Of a stretch of DNA of 41,202 nt, positions 16,831 to 25,079 are shown piece after piece. Numbering within the stretch: the stretch's first letter is position 1; every line of letters starts with the position of its first letter. This DNA comes from Achromobacter agilis (GTDB lineage: Bacteria; Pseudomonadota; Gammaproteobacteria; Burkholderiales; Burkholderiaceae_B): the NCBI RefSeq assembly GCF_900496965.1, contig NZ_UFQB01000039.1, positions 1 to 41,202 on the forward strand, read 5' to 3'. The notes beneath the pieces were generated by a model that worked only from the letters and a program-made list of their open reading frames with translations, was not told the DNA's origin and ran no database searches. Made by a program: the position numbers and the translations under genes.

Positions 16831-16859
16831 ATTCTATTTATCGACCGACCGTCGGTCAA
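16831..16859 (-). promoter_or_regulatory. Promoter of the MFS gene with TetR operator in the spacer
   Basis: On the minus strand TTGACC (16859-16854), a 17-bp spacer and TAGAAT (16836-16831) form a near-consensus sigma-70 promoter 28 nt before the MFS start codon. A 15-bp perfect palindrome GACCGACCGTCGGTC (16843-16857) overlaps the -35 element and spacer. This is the GGTCGGT-type operator expected for TetR/AcrR repressors. Confidence 0.7.
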
Positions 16860-16884
16860 TTGAAAAAAGAATCGTTCTCAAATT

Positions 16885-16914
16885 TTGATCCCGGGCGAGC
16901 GCGTCCTCTACACT
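16885..16914 (+). promoter_or_regulatory. Possible promoter of the TetR gene
   Basis: TTGATC (16885-16890), an 18-bp spacer and TACACT (16909-16914) resemble a sigma-70 promoter, 33 nt before the ATG at 16948. The TetR operator lies about 27 bp upstream, so autoregulation is possible but less direct than control of the pump. Confidence 0.4.
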
Positions 16915-16947
16915 GGCGCCTTGCCGTTGAATGGATGCCTAGACAAG

Positions 16948-17586
16948 ATGCCTGCCGCCCCTGATCCGCTCGCCTTGCCTGCAGGCCCGGCGGACGTCCG
17001 CAAGCCCCGCACCAAGCCCGCTGCGGTGCGCCTGGACGAGCTCATGGCCGCCGCGGAGGCGCTCTTCGTCGAGAAGGGCGTCGAGGCGGCCACGATCAGC
17101 GAGATCGTCGAACGGGCCGGCGTGGCCAAGGGCACGTTCTATCACTACTTCACCTCCAAGAACGACATGCTGGCGGCGCTGCGCGCCAAGTTTTCGCAGG
17201 GGTTCCTGGACCACATCGCGCGGGCGGTGGACGCCTGTGCGCCGGACGACGGCGTGGCGCGGCTGCGCGCCTGGACGCGCGCCGGCGTCGAGGCCTACTT
17301 CGACGGCTATGCGCTGCATGACGTGGTGTTCCACGACACCCATCATCCCGATCGCGGCGTGGCCGAGAAAAGCGCCGTGCTGAATCAGCTGGAAGGCATT
17401 CTGGAGGCCGGCGCCCGCGCCGGCTGCTGGACGCTGGACGACGCGGCGCTGGCCGCCATCGTGCTGTACCACGGCATGCACGGCGCGGTGGACGCCCGCA
17501 TCGCGCAGGGCCTGCTGGATCCGCAAGACCTGTCCGCGCCGTTGGCAGAGATGTTCCTGCGTACGCTGGGCGTGCGCGCGGACTGA
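16948..17586 (+). CDS. TetR/AcrR-family transcriptional repressor
   Basis: A 212-residue repressor. After a basic about 25-residue lead (RKPRTKPAAVRLDEL) comes the TetR HTH: AAEALFVEKGVEAATISEIVERAGVAKGTFYHYFTSKNDML. A helical ligand-binding domain follows. The ATG at 16948 (MPAAPDPL) is chosen because the earlier TTG at 16885 would include the likely promoter. It is divergent from the MFS pump and presumably represses it through the palindrome at 16843-16857. Confidence 0.9.
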   Translation: MPAAPDPLALPAGPADVRKPRTKPAAVRLDELMAAAEALFVEKGVEAATISEIVERAGVAKGTFYHYFTSKNDMLAALRAKFSQGFLDHIARAVDACAPDDGVARLRAWTRAGVEAYFDGYALHDVVFHDTHHPDRGVAEKSAVLNQLEGILEAGARAGCWTLDDAALAAIVLYHGMHGAVDARIAQGLLDPQDLSAPLAEMFLRTLGVRAD

Positions 17587-17607
17587 GGCCGCGCGCGGGC
17601 GTCCCGG

Positions 17608-18558
17608 CTACTGCAGCTTGATGCCCAGCTCCTTGATCAGCGGCCCCATGTCCGCGCGGTCCGCTTCGATCGTCGCCGCTAGTTCTTCCGGCGAGCTGCC
17701 GATCGGGATCATGCCCAGGGTTTCCATCTGCGCCTTCATCGCGGGTTCTTTCAGGATGTCCGACACGGATTTCTGGATCAGCGCTACACGGTCCCTGGGC
17801 GTGCCCGCCGGCGCCATCAGGCCGATCCACGGCTGCGGCGCATAGCCCTTCAAACCCGATTCTTCCAGCGTCGGCGTGCCGGGCAGGCCGCCGAAACGCT
17901 CGGGGCTCGTGATGGCCAGCGCGCGCAGGCGGCCGCTGTCGATCAGGCCCTTCGAACTGGACGGCGCGTCCAGGCCGACGTCGAGCTGGCCGCCGATCAG
18001 GTCGTTCTGGGTTTTGCCGGATGAGGACGACGGCACGTAAAGGGCCTTGATGCCCGCGCGCCGCGCGGTCTGTTCCCAGACGAGATGGAACGCGGTGCCG
18101 ATGGAGAACGAGCCCACGCTGAGGTTGCGGGACTGGCTTTCGCGCACGAAGTCTTCCCAGGTCTTGAGCGGGCTGTCCTTGGGCACGATGAAAATGAAGG
18201 GCGTGCGCGCTACCAGCGAAATGGGCTGCAGGTCCTTCTGCGGGTCGAACGGCAGGCTGTCCACCGCGAACGGCACGATCGTGACGGACGAGGCCACGAC
18301 CATGCCCAGCGTGTAGCCGTCGGGCGCGGATTTCACGAGCGCGCCCGTGCTGATGATGCCGGACGCGCCGGGCTTGTTCTCCACCACCACGGGCTGCCCC
18401 CAGGCGGCGCCGAGCTTGCTGGCCAGCACGCGCAGCATGACGTCCACGGGCCCGCCGGGCGGGTTGGACACGATGATCTTCACCGGCTTGTCCGGATAGG
18501 CGGCGGTGGCCGCCAGCGGCATCAGCAGCGCAAGCGCGAGCGCGGTTTGCTTGAACAT
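17608..18558 (-). CDS. Bug-family (TctC-like) periplasmic solute-binding protein
   Basis: A 316-residue binding protein. The signal peptide (MFKQTALALALLMPLAATA) precedes the typical mature start AYPDKPVKIIVSNPPGGPVDVMLR. Further Bug motifs are GQPVVVENKPGASGIISTG and GTPTLEESGLKGYAPQPWIGLMAPAGTP. It is 71 bp downstream of a carboxylesterase on the same strand, suggesting that the bound solute is the esterase substrate or product. An eight-G tract (eight C on the coding strand) lies 26-33 nt before the start codon. It differs clearly in sequence from the Bug protein at 7496-8485, so it is not a recent duplicate. Confidence 0.92.
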   Translation of the reverse strand: MFKQTALALALLMPLAATAAYPDKPVKIIVSNPPGGPVDVMLRVLASKLGAAWGQPVVVENKPGASGIISTGALVKSAPDGYTLGMVVASSVTIVPFAVDSLPFDPQKDLQPISLVARTPFIFIVPKDSPLKTWEDFVRESQSRNLSVGSFSIGTAFHLVWEQTARRAGIKALYVPSSSSGKTQNDLIGGQLDVGLDAPSSSKGLIDSGRLRALAITSPERFGGLPGTPTLEESGLKGYAPQPWIGLMAPAGTPRDRVALIQKSVSDILKEPAMKAQMETLGMIPIGSSPEELAATIEADRADMGPLIKELGIKLQ

Positions 18559-18583
18559 GGAATTTCCCTTGAATCGTTGATAT

Positions 18584-18591
18584 GGGGGGGG
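18584..18591. repeat. Eight-G homopolymer in the Bug-gene leader
   Basis: Eight consecutive G (C on the coding strand) lie between the carboxylesterase and the Bug gene, 26 nt before the Bug start. It is the longest such tract noticed in the window. Such tracts can slip during replication and can also be sequencing-error hotspots. Confidence 0.6.
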
Positions 18592-18629
18592 CGCCGGGCG
18601 GCGAGGCCCGGGCGAGGCGCAAAGCAGGC

Positions 18630-19898
18630 TCAGGCCAGGATCTGCATATGCGGGGCGGCGGGCCAGCCGGGGCCGTCTCCGCGGATGAACGCGATCCATG
18701 CCGCTTGCGTGCGGCGCGCCAGTTGCCCGGCCTGGTCGGGCGGCAGGCCGGCCAGCATGGGCGCGCTGGAGAACGCTTGCAGGGTATCGAACACGAAAGG
18801 CAGCTCGATGCAGTGGCACGCGCCGAAGCGCGCCGTGGGCGCCACGTCGAAGCGCGCGAGCCAGGCGTCGCGGCCTTGGGCGATGGCGTCCTCGGCCCAT
18901 TGCCGCGACGGCGCGCCGAAAACGTCCTCGCCCAGTTGTTGGCCGGCGGCGTCCACCGCGTTGCCGGGGAAGGCGGCCATCTCGTCCCGCGTGTAGCACA
19001 CCAGCACATCGGCGCGCGACGCGGCCCGCTTCAGCGCGGGCGCGATGTCCAGGGGCAGTATCTCGCCGTCCAGCACGGGGCCGAACAGGCTGCGGCTGCT
19101 GCCTTCGGCGCGCAGGGCCTCGGCCACTTCGGGGGCCTGCTGCGCGGCCAGCAGCGCGGCGACCGGCAATTCGCGCGCGGCGTCCAGGCTCTCGGCGCCG
19201 GCGGCGCGCAGAAAGGCCTGGCCCAGCGCATCGGCCTGCCGCGCGGTGCGGAATCCGCGGCCCAGCGCGGCGCTTTGCAGGATGGCGCGCGAGAACCGCG
19301 GCTTGCGGGCCAGCATGGCGCAGATCGACGATGCGCCGGCGGACTGCCCCATGACCGTGATCCGCTCCGGATCGCCGCCCAGGTCCTGGATGTTGTCCAG
19401 CACCCAGTCGATCGCGGCTTCCTGGTCCAGCAGGCCCACGTTGGCGGTCTGCCCGGACACGTGCAGCCAGCCCAGTGCGGCCAGCCGGTAATTCACGGCC
19501 ACGACCACCACGTCGCCGCGCTGCGCCAGGCGCGAGCCGTCGTACCAGTCCAGCGCGCCGGCGCCGCTTTGCCAGGCGCCTCCGTGCAGCCACATCACCA
19601 CGGGGCGCCGCTGCTCGTCGGCGTCGGGCGTCCAGACGGTCAGGTGCAGGCAGTCTTCGGACTGCGCGGCCTCGAAATCGCCCATTGCGCCGCGCAGCCG
19701 CGATGGCAGCTGGGGCGCGACCGCGCCGGGCCGGGTGGCGTCGAGGTCGCCGCGCCACGCCGCGGGCTGTGGCGGCGCGAACCGCAGGCGGCCCACCGGC
19801 GCCTGCGCATAAGGAATGGCGCCATAGCGGCAAACGCCGCCTTCGCGCACGCCGGTCAGCGTGCCTGCCCGCAGCGTCGCCTGAACGGTTTGACTCAT
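18630..19898 (-). CDS. Type-B carboxylesterase (alpha/beta hydrolase)
   Basis: A 422-residue esterase. The nucleophile is Ser186 in the elbow GQSAGASS, the oxyanion region is VMWLHGGAWQSGAG, and GLLDQEAAIDWVLDNIQDLGGDPERITVMG is the classic type-B segment before the nucleophile. The C-terminus is shorter than in 500-residue type-B esterases. No signal peptide is seen, so it is probably cytoplasmic. The ATG at 19898 follows GGGGCAGGAT and is preferred over a longer frame that starts at 20024. It is upstream of the second Bug gene and probably in the same transcript. Confidence 0.9.
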   Translation of the reverse strand: MSQTVQATLRAGTLTGVREGGVCRYGAIPYAQAPVGRLRFAPPQPAAWRGDLDATRPGAVAPQLPSRLRGAMGDFEAAQSEDCLHLTVWTPDADEQRRPVVMWLHGGAWQSGAGALDWYDGSRLAQRGDVVVVAVNYRLAALGWLHVSGQTANVGLLDQEAAIDWVLDNIQDLGGDPERITVMGQSAGASSICAMLARKPRFSRAILQSAALGRGFRTARQADALGQAFLRAAGAESLDAARELPVAALLAAQQAPEVAEALRAEGSSRSLFGPVLDGEILPLDIAPALKRAASRADVLVCYTRDEMAAFPGNAVDAAGQQLGEDVFGAPSRQWAEDAIAQGRDAWLARFDVAPTARFGACHCIELPFVFDTLQAFSSAPMLAGLPPDQAGQLARRTQAAWIAFIRGDGPGWPAAPHMQILA

Positions 19899-20005
19899 AT
19901 CCTGCCCCTTGTGTGCTTGTTGGTCGAACGTCCGCGCCGGATTCCGCGGACGCCGCACTATGGTAGGGAGGAAAAAGCCGCGCCGGCCATGCCGGTTTTG
20001 AACGA

Positions 20006-20028
20006 GGCCATGCGAAACCCGCATGGCC
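20006..20028 (-). terminator. Stem-loop after the adenine deaminase gene
   Basis: GGCCATGCG-AAACC-CGCATGGCC forms a 9-bp perfect stem with a 5-nt loop, 21 nt past the stop of the adenine deaminase on the minus strand. The following bases are only modestly T-rich. Confidence 0.5.
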
Positions 20029-20049
20029 CGGGAGGTAGTCGCTGCCGGC

Positions 20050-21000
20050 CTACTTCACGATGCGCGCGTCGAGGCTGTTGTCCGCCAGCGCCTGGGCCTG
20101 CTCGCGGGTCATCCCCAGGTGCTCGTACAGCGCGTGGAAGTTCTCGTTCACGTAGCCGCCGAAATAGGCGGGATCGTCGGAATTGACGGTCACCTTCACG
20201 CCGGCATCCAGCAGCGACAGGATGTTGTGATGGCGCATGTGTTCGAACACGCGCAGGCGGATGTTGGACAGCGGGCACACTGTCAGCGGGATCTGCTCGT
20301 CGATCAGGCGGGCGATCAGGCGGGGGTCTTCGGCGGCGCGCACGCCGTGGTCTATGCGCAGCACCTTCAGCAGGTCCAGCGCTTCCCAGATGTATTCCGG
20401 CGGCCCTTCCTCGCCCGCGTGGGCCACGGCGGGCAGGCCTTCGGCGCGAGCGCGGTCGAACACGCGCTGGAACAGGCGCGGCGGAAAGCCTTTCTCGCTG
20501 CTGTCCAGCCCTACCGCAATGAAGGCGTCGCGGTAGGGCAGCGCGGTCTCCAGCGTGCGCATCGCCTGCGCTTCGGGCAGGTGGCGCAGGAAGCTCAGGA
20601 TCAGGCCGCTTTCCACGCCCAGCTTCTTGCGGCCGTCCTCCAGCGCCTGGCCGATGCCGTCCAGCACCGCCTCCAGCGGCACGCCGCGGTCGGTATGGGT
20701 CTGGGGATCGAAGAAGGGCTCGGTATGGACGACGTTCTGCTCGTGGCATTTCAGCAGATAGGCCCAGGTCAGGTCATAGAAGTCTTGCTCGGTGCGCAGC
20801 ACGTCGGCGCCCAGATAATAGAGATCCAGGAATTCCTGGAGATTGCCGTAGTCGTACGCGCCGCGCAGGGCGTCGATATCGGGCCAGGGCAGGGCCACGC
20901 CGTTGCGCTGCGCCAGCTGGAACAGCAGCTCGGGTTCCAGCGAGCCTTCCAGGTGCAGGTGCAGTTCCGCCTTGGGCAATGCGTTGAGCCAGTCGTACAT
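20050..21000 (-). CDS. Adenine deaminase (adenosine/adenine deaminase superfamily)
   Basis: A 316-residue zinc amidohydrolase. It has the zinc pair His14/His16 in ELHLHLEGSLEPELL, then VAHAGEEGPPEYIWEALDLL with the catalytic His-Ala-Gly-Glu, RIDHGVRA, and NSDDPAYFGGYVNENFHAL with the Asp pair. The sequence strongly recalls the Pseudomonas adenine deaminase type (adenine to hypoxanthine) rather than true adenosine deaminase. This includes LEFLDLYY-like and EPFFDPQTHTDRG segments. The ATG at 21000 has AGGA upstream. An in-frame GTG at 21033 that overlaps the LysR stop is an alternative. The role is purine salvage in the cytoplasm. Confidence 0.9.
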   Translation of the reverse strand: MYDWLNALPKAELHLHLEGSLEPELLFQLAQRNGVALPWPDIDALRGAYDYGNLQEFLDLYYLGADVLRTEQDFYDLTWAYLLKCHEQNVVHTEPFFDPQTHTDRGVPLEAVLDGIGQALEDGRKKLGVESGLILSFLRHLPEAQAMRTLETALPYRDAFIAVGLDSSEKGFPPRLFQRVFDRARAEGLPAVAHAGEEGPPEYIWEALDLLKVLRIDHGVRAAEDPRLIARLIDEQIPLTVCPLSNIRLRVFEHMRHHNILSLLDAGVKVTVNSDDPAYFGGYVNENFHALYEHLGMTREQAQALADNSLDARIVK

Positions 21001-21029
21001 GGTGTTCGGATCCTGAAGGTGATGCGTGT

Positions 21030-21966
21030 TCACGCCGCCAGCGCGATGCTGTCGGCCTGGATGGCCAGTTCAAGCTGCGCCGCGAAGGCGCGAGCCTGGC
21101 GCGTGCTGGGGCGGTCGCGGCGCCAGATGGCCGCCAGGGGCGATTTGCGCAGCGCGGGCCGGGCCGGCAGCACCGCCAGTTCGCCGCGCGCCTGCTGGAC
21201 GGCCGCCACGCTGCCCGGCAGCATCCATAGATACTGCCCGTCCAGCAGCATCTCGCGGCCGAACTCCAGCGACAGGACGCCGATCATATCGGGAATCGGC
21301 AGGCCGGCCTGGCGCAGGGACATTTCCAGTTCGCCGCGTATGCGGCTGCCGGGCAAGGCGGTGATCCAGGGGTAGGCCACGTAGTCGGCCAGCGTGGTGC
21401 CGGGCAGCCCGGCCAGGGGGGTGGCGGGTGGAGCAGGCCAGCACCACGGGGTCGTCGAGCAGGGCGGTCGAGCGGTATATCTGCGGATTGACGGTAGAAG
21501 AGAAGCGGCTGATCAGCACGTCTATCGCACCAGCGTCCAGGTCTTCGATGAGCCGCTCGTGCGTGCCGATCTCGATGGTGAGCGTGATGCGCGGACAGGC
21601 TTGCCGGAAAGCGCGCGCGGCCTCGGCCACGGGCCAGCCCGCGAACATCGAAAAGCAGCCCACGGTCAGGCTGCCTTTATCGCCGCGCGACACGGCCGCG
21701 AGGTCGGTTTCGGCCTTGCGGAATCCGGTGAGCAACTGGCGCGCGTGGCGGCACATCGCAACGCCCAGGGGCGTGCAGCTGGTGCCCTTCGCAGTGCGCT
21801 CGAACAGCCGCGCGCCGACCAGCTCCTCGATTTCGGCGATGGCGCGCGAGAGGCCGGATTGCGTGCTGTGCAGTTGCGCCGCCGCTTTGGACAGATTGCC
21901 CAACTCGGCGACAGTCAGCACGATTTCCAGGTGCCGGATGCGAAGCTTTCCTCGGAACGGTGTCAT
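21030..21966 (-). pseudogene. LysR-family regulator with a frameshift
   Basis: The N-terminal about 185 residues read normally from 21966: HTH (RHLEIVLTVAELGNLSKAAAQLHSTQSGLSRAIAEIEELVGARLFER) and the first effector lobe, up to DDPVVLACSTRHP. The frame then breaks at a six-G run (21416-21421; six C on the coding strand). Removing one base restores a continuous protein, continuing as LAGLPGTTLADYVAYPW in the frame that ends at 21030, for a total of about 311 residues, a normal LysR length. So this is either a genuine frameshift or a homopolymer sequencing error. Left as is, the first frame runs on to a stop at 21070 with an unrelated tail. It overlaps the possible GTG start of the adenine deaminase gene. 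Confidence 0.85.
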
Positions 21967-22152
21967 GGCGCAGCTTAGTCGATGTGCCGATTATTCTCTG
22001 TCGCGGCACGCTTGGCAACGCGCTCGCCGGATCCGGACGGCGTTGCGAGGCGCGCTGGCACCGGACGCCCGTTTCGCGGTGGGCGCGGCCGTTCGATGCC
22101 ATCGGCCGGATCGCGGTACGATCCCGGCTGACTTCGATTTTTCAGGATTGCC

Positions 22153-23674
22153 ATGCGCCAGCGTTCCATTCGCTTTCGAATCGATACTTTTTCCCGCGTG
22201 CTGACGGCCGCGGTGTTCGCGGCCGCCGCCGCGGGGGGCCGCGCATGCGCAAGCGCCGGCATCCGCCACCGGATCGCGCGCCCAGCCGGCCGCCCCGGCC
22301 CAGTCGCTGCCCACCTTGACGCCCAAGCGCAGCTTCGACGACGCGCCCGCGGCGCCCGCCGCCGCCCCGACCGCGCCTGCGCCTGCGGCGGCCCCGGCAG
22401 CCACAGCCGCGCCAGCCGCCGTTTCTGCGCCGGCCGCTCCCGCCGCCGCGCCCCAGGTCATCATCCCGACCGAACTGGACACCAAGGCCTGCATTGCCAA
22501 GCTGCGCAAGGGCGCGGCCGCCAATGGGCTGACCGTGGCCGATTGGGACAAGTACACGGCCAACGCCAAGCTGCTACCCACGACGGTGGCCTCTGCCAAG
22601 GGCCAGCCCGAGGGGCGCGAAGCGTGGTGGGACTACATCGCCAAGACGGTGGACGATGAACGCGTGAAGGACGGCAGCGCCGTGCTGGCCAAATATGGCC
22701 CGCAGCTCGCCGCCATCAGCCAGCAGTACCAGGTTGACCCGGCCACCCTGGTCGCCATCTTCGGCATCGAAACCAACTACGGCCGCCAGGTCGGCAAGAC
22801 CGACGTGCTGGATGCCTGGCTGACGCGCGCCTGCACCGAGAACAAGTCGCTGTGGGAAAAGAACGCCTACGCATCGGTGCGGCTGCTGCGCGACGGCACC
22901 GTGCCGGCCGACAAGTTCATCGGCTCCTGGAGCGGCGCCTTCGGCATGACGCAGTTCATTCCGACCTCGTTCTATGAGCTGGCCGCCGACGGCGATGGCG
23001 ATGGCAAGATCGATCTGTACAACTCGCTGCCCGATGCGCTGGCCTCCACGGCCAATCATCTGCGCAAGCGCCGCGCCAAGTGGACGCATGGCCTGCCGGC
23101 GGTGGTGGAGGTGCGCGTGCCGGCCGAGCTGGCGGCCGCCATTCCTCCCGAGCCCGACGCCGAATACGTGGGGTCGCAGGACCGCCGCACGATCGCTCAA
23201 TGGGCGCAGGCCGGCTTGAAGCAGGGCGACGGTTCCGCCCTGAAATTACCGTCGGGCAACGACGAGCAAGCCTATCTGTTCGCGCCCACCGGCGCGAAGG
23301 GCCCCGTCTTCCTGGCCACGGTGAACTTCGACGCCATCCTGCACTACAACCAGTCGCGCCGTTATGGCCTGGCTGTGTCGCTGCTGCTCAACCGGCTGCA
23401 AGGCGGTCCGGCTCTCGTCACGGCATGGCCCACCAACGACCCGGGCCTGTCGCGCGCGCAGATCAAGGAACTGCAGGAAATGCTATATGGCCTGGGTTAC
23501 GACGTGGGCGTTGCCGACGGCATTCCGGGCGCCAAGACCCGCGACGCCGTGCGCGAGGAACAGGGCAAGCGCAACCTGCCGCAGGACGGCCGGGTCGGCA
23601 AGCTGATCTACGACACGATCAAGGCCACCTGGCCGCCGGCCGCGATCCAAGCCCGTCCGGACGCCAAGTCATGA
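22153..23674 (+). pseudogene. MltB-family lytic murein transglycosylase with frameshifted signal peptide
   Basis: The catalytic part is intact from 22316 onward. An Ala/Pro linker is followed by an SLT domain with the catalytic Glu in VAIFGIETNYGRQ, SWSGAFGMTQFIPTSFYELAADGDGDGKIDLYN, and a C-terminal peptidoglycan-binding domain (LSRAQIKELQEMLYGLGYDVGVADGIPGAKTRDAV). The natural start is ATG 22153, giving a signal peptide, but a six-G run (22233-22238) shifts the frame. Deleting one G yields a clean signal sequence ending AAGAAHA followed by QAPASATG and joins the catalytic frame. As written, the protein could start only from TTG 22316 and would lack export. The enzyme cleaves glycan strands of the cell wall. 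Its end overlaps the next start (ATGA). Confidence 0.85.
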
Positions 23675-24273
23675 CGGTGGCCTCGGGCACGCAGGGCTAC
23701 GGCGAGAACGCGGCGGCCCTTGCGGACCAGTACGAGAGCATCGCTTTCGCCGACGTGCATCGCGACGTGATCCACCTGATGCCCGCGGCGCCGGCGCGCG
23801 TCGCGGACATCGGCGCGGGATCCGGCCGCGATGCCGCCGCGCTGGCGCGGATGGGCCACGCGGTGGTGGCGGCCGAACCCACCCCGGAGCTGCGCCTCGA
23901 AGGCCAGCGGCGCCACACGCTGCCCAACCTGGAATGGGTGGACGACGCCTTGCCCGATCTGTCGGGCCTGCGCGGGCAGGGCCGCGAGTTCGACCTGATC
24001 ATGCTCACGGCCGTGTGGATGCACCTGGACGCGGACGAGCGCCGGCTGGGCATGGAGGCGCTGGCATCGCTGCTTGCGCCGGGCGGCCAGATCCTCATGT
24101 CGCTGCGGCACGGGCCGGTGCCGCCCGGGCGCCGCATGTTCGACGTGTCCGCGCAAGAAACCATTGAATTGGCGGCCGCGCACGGCCTGTCCTCCCATCA
24201 TCTCGCCGAGCGCGAAGACATGCTGGACCGCGCCGACGTGCGCTGGAGCTTCCTGGGGCTGCGTCGCGGCTGA
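23671..24273 (+). CDS. Class I SAM-dependent methyltransferase
   Basis: A 200-residue methyltransferase with the SAM-binding motif I VADIGAGSGRDAAALARMGHAVVAAEPTPEL, a motif II-like FDLIMLTAVWMHLD, and LLAPGGQILMSLRHGP as motif III. The ATG at 23671 overlaps the stop of the lytic transglycosylase, so the two are coupled. Substrate is unknown. The HLD/DERR segment is typical of small-molecule methyltransferases of the UbiE/type-11 kind. Confidence 0.88.
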   Translation: MTVASGTQGYGENAAALADQYESIAFADVHRDVIHLMPAAPARVADIGAGSGRDAAALARMGHAVVAAEPTPELRLEGQRRHTLPNLEWVDDALPDLSGLRGQGREFDLIMLTAVWMHLDADERRLGMEALASLLAPGGQILMSLRHGPVPPGRRMFDVSAQETIELAAAHGLSSHHLAEREDMLDRADVRWSFLGLRRG

Positions 24274-24280
24274 CGCTGCC

Positions 24281-24306
24281 GGGCTGGCCCACTGCGGGCT
24301 GGCCCA
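24281..24306. repeat. Short direct repeat after the methyltransferase gene
   Basis: GGGCTGGCCCA occurs twice (24281-24291 and 24296-24306) with a 15-bp period, and a degenerate third copy follows. It is a minor tandem duplication in the intergenic gap with no evident function. Confidence 0.5.
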
Positions 24307-24390
24307 TCCCGGGTCGGCTCACCCTTTCGAGCCTGGGCGCGAGCGTGGCCTGACGGACGTGGTTCGTCCGATCGGCGCTAACATTCCCCC

Positions 24391-24576
24391 ATGAGCACCC
24401 CCAAGAACATTCCGGACGATGATCCGCCGCCCGTTCCGCCCGAGCCGCCCGCACCCGAAGAATGCTGCAACAGCGGCTGTATTCCCTGCGTCTACGATGT
24501 CTACAACGAGGCCCTGGACAACTACCGGGCAGCGCTGAAAGCCTGGAAGGCCAGGCACGAGGGAAAATCCGGCTAG
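24391..24576 (+). CDS. Small oxidoreductase-like domain protein
   Basis: A 61-residue protein. The first about 24 residues are Pro/Asp/Glu-rich (DDDPPPVPPEPPAPEE), then CCNSGCIPCVYDVYNEALDNYRAALKAW. This Cys cluster followed by an acidic helix is the pattern of the oxidoreductase-like N-terminal domain family found as small stand-alone proteins in beta-proteobacteria. It may bind metal or be redox-active, but no activity is established. The stop is only 2 bp from the convergent GNAT stop. Confidence 0.75.
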   Translation: MSTPKNIPDDDPPPVPPEPPAPEECCNSGCIPCVYDVYNEALDNYRAALKAWKARHEGKSG

Positions 24577-24578
24577 CC

Positions 24579-25016
24579 TCAGCCGGCCAGCTTCATGTGG
24601 ATGATGGGAAAGGGCCGGCCGGAATCGTCATGGGCCGAACGGCCGACGTCCTCGAAACCGTAGTGCTTGTAGAAGCCGTGCGCCTGCGGATTTTGTTCGT
24701 TCACGTCCACCAGCAAAGTGCCGTGCAGCGAGCGCGCGAAATTCAGCAGGCGGCGGCCGGCCCCCTTGCCGCGCTTGTTGGCGTCCACGAACAGCATCTC
24801 GACCTTGTTGCCGTTCAGGCCCATGAAGCCGGCGACTTCGCCGGCATCGTCTTCGCATACCCATACCCGCACCGAGGGCAGGTAGGTATTGAGCACCTGC
24901 GGGTACATGGCCTGTATTTCTTTTTCCGTCAGGAACGTATGCGTGGCGCGCACCGAACGGAGCCAGATGTCCACCAGGGCCAGATCGTCGCCGTGATTGC
25001 GTTCTCGGATGTTCAT
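24579..25016 (-). CDS. GNAT-family N-acetyltransferase
   Basis: A 145-residue acetyltransferase. The acetyl-CoA pyrophosphate loop is VDANKRGKGAGRRLLNFA, and the later segment LLVDVNEQNPQAHGFYKHYGFEDVGRS is the typical GNAT beta5-alpha4 region. It starts with MNIRERNHGDDLALVDIWLRSV, like E. coli YjaB/YiaC-type enzymes. Substrate unknown. It lies 63 bp downstream of the M14 peptidase gene on the same strand, so the two may be co-transcribed. Confidence 0.9.
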   Translation of the reverse strand: MNIRERNHGDDLALVDIWLRSVRATHTFLTEKEIQAMYPQVLNTYLPSVRVWVCEDDAGEVAGFMGLNGNKVEMLFVDANKRGKGAGRRLLNFARSLHGTLLVDVNEQNPQAHGFYKHYGFEDVGRSAHDDSGRPFPIIHMKLAG

Positions 25017-25079
25017 TTTCTTATTGATTCTAAGGGTCGGATGCCGTCGCGGTCCTTGGCCGAGAGCGGCGTATTGCCG

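Noticed and set aside
15280..20186. Long plus-strand frames opposite the MFS and carboxylesterase genes
   Set aside because: Same antisense effect: low-complexity Gln/Arg/Gly/His composition and no recognisable motif, while the minus-strand products are clear family members.
20050..21000. Adenosine deaminase as the name for this gene
   Set aside because: The length and segments such as EPFFDPQTHTDRG and HAGEEGPPEYIWEALDLL fit the adenine deaminase branch better, though only an enzyme assay would settle it.
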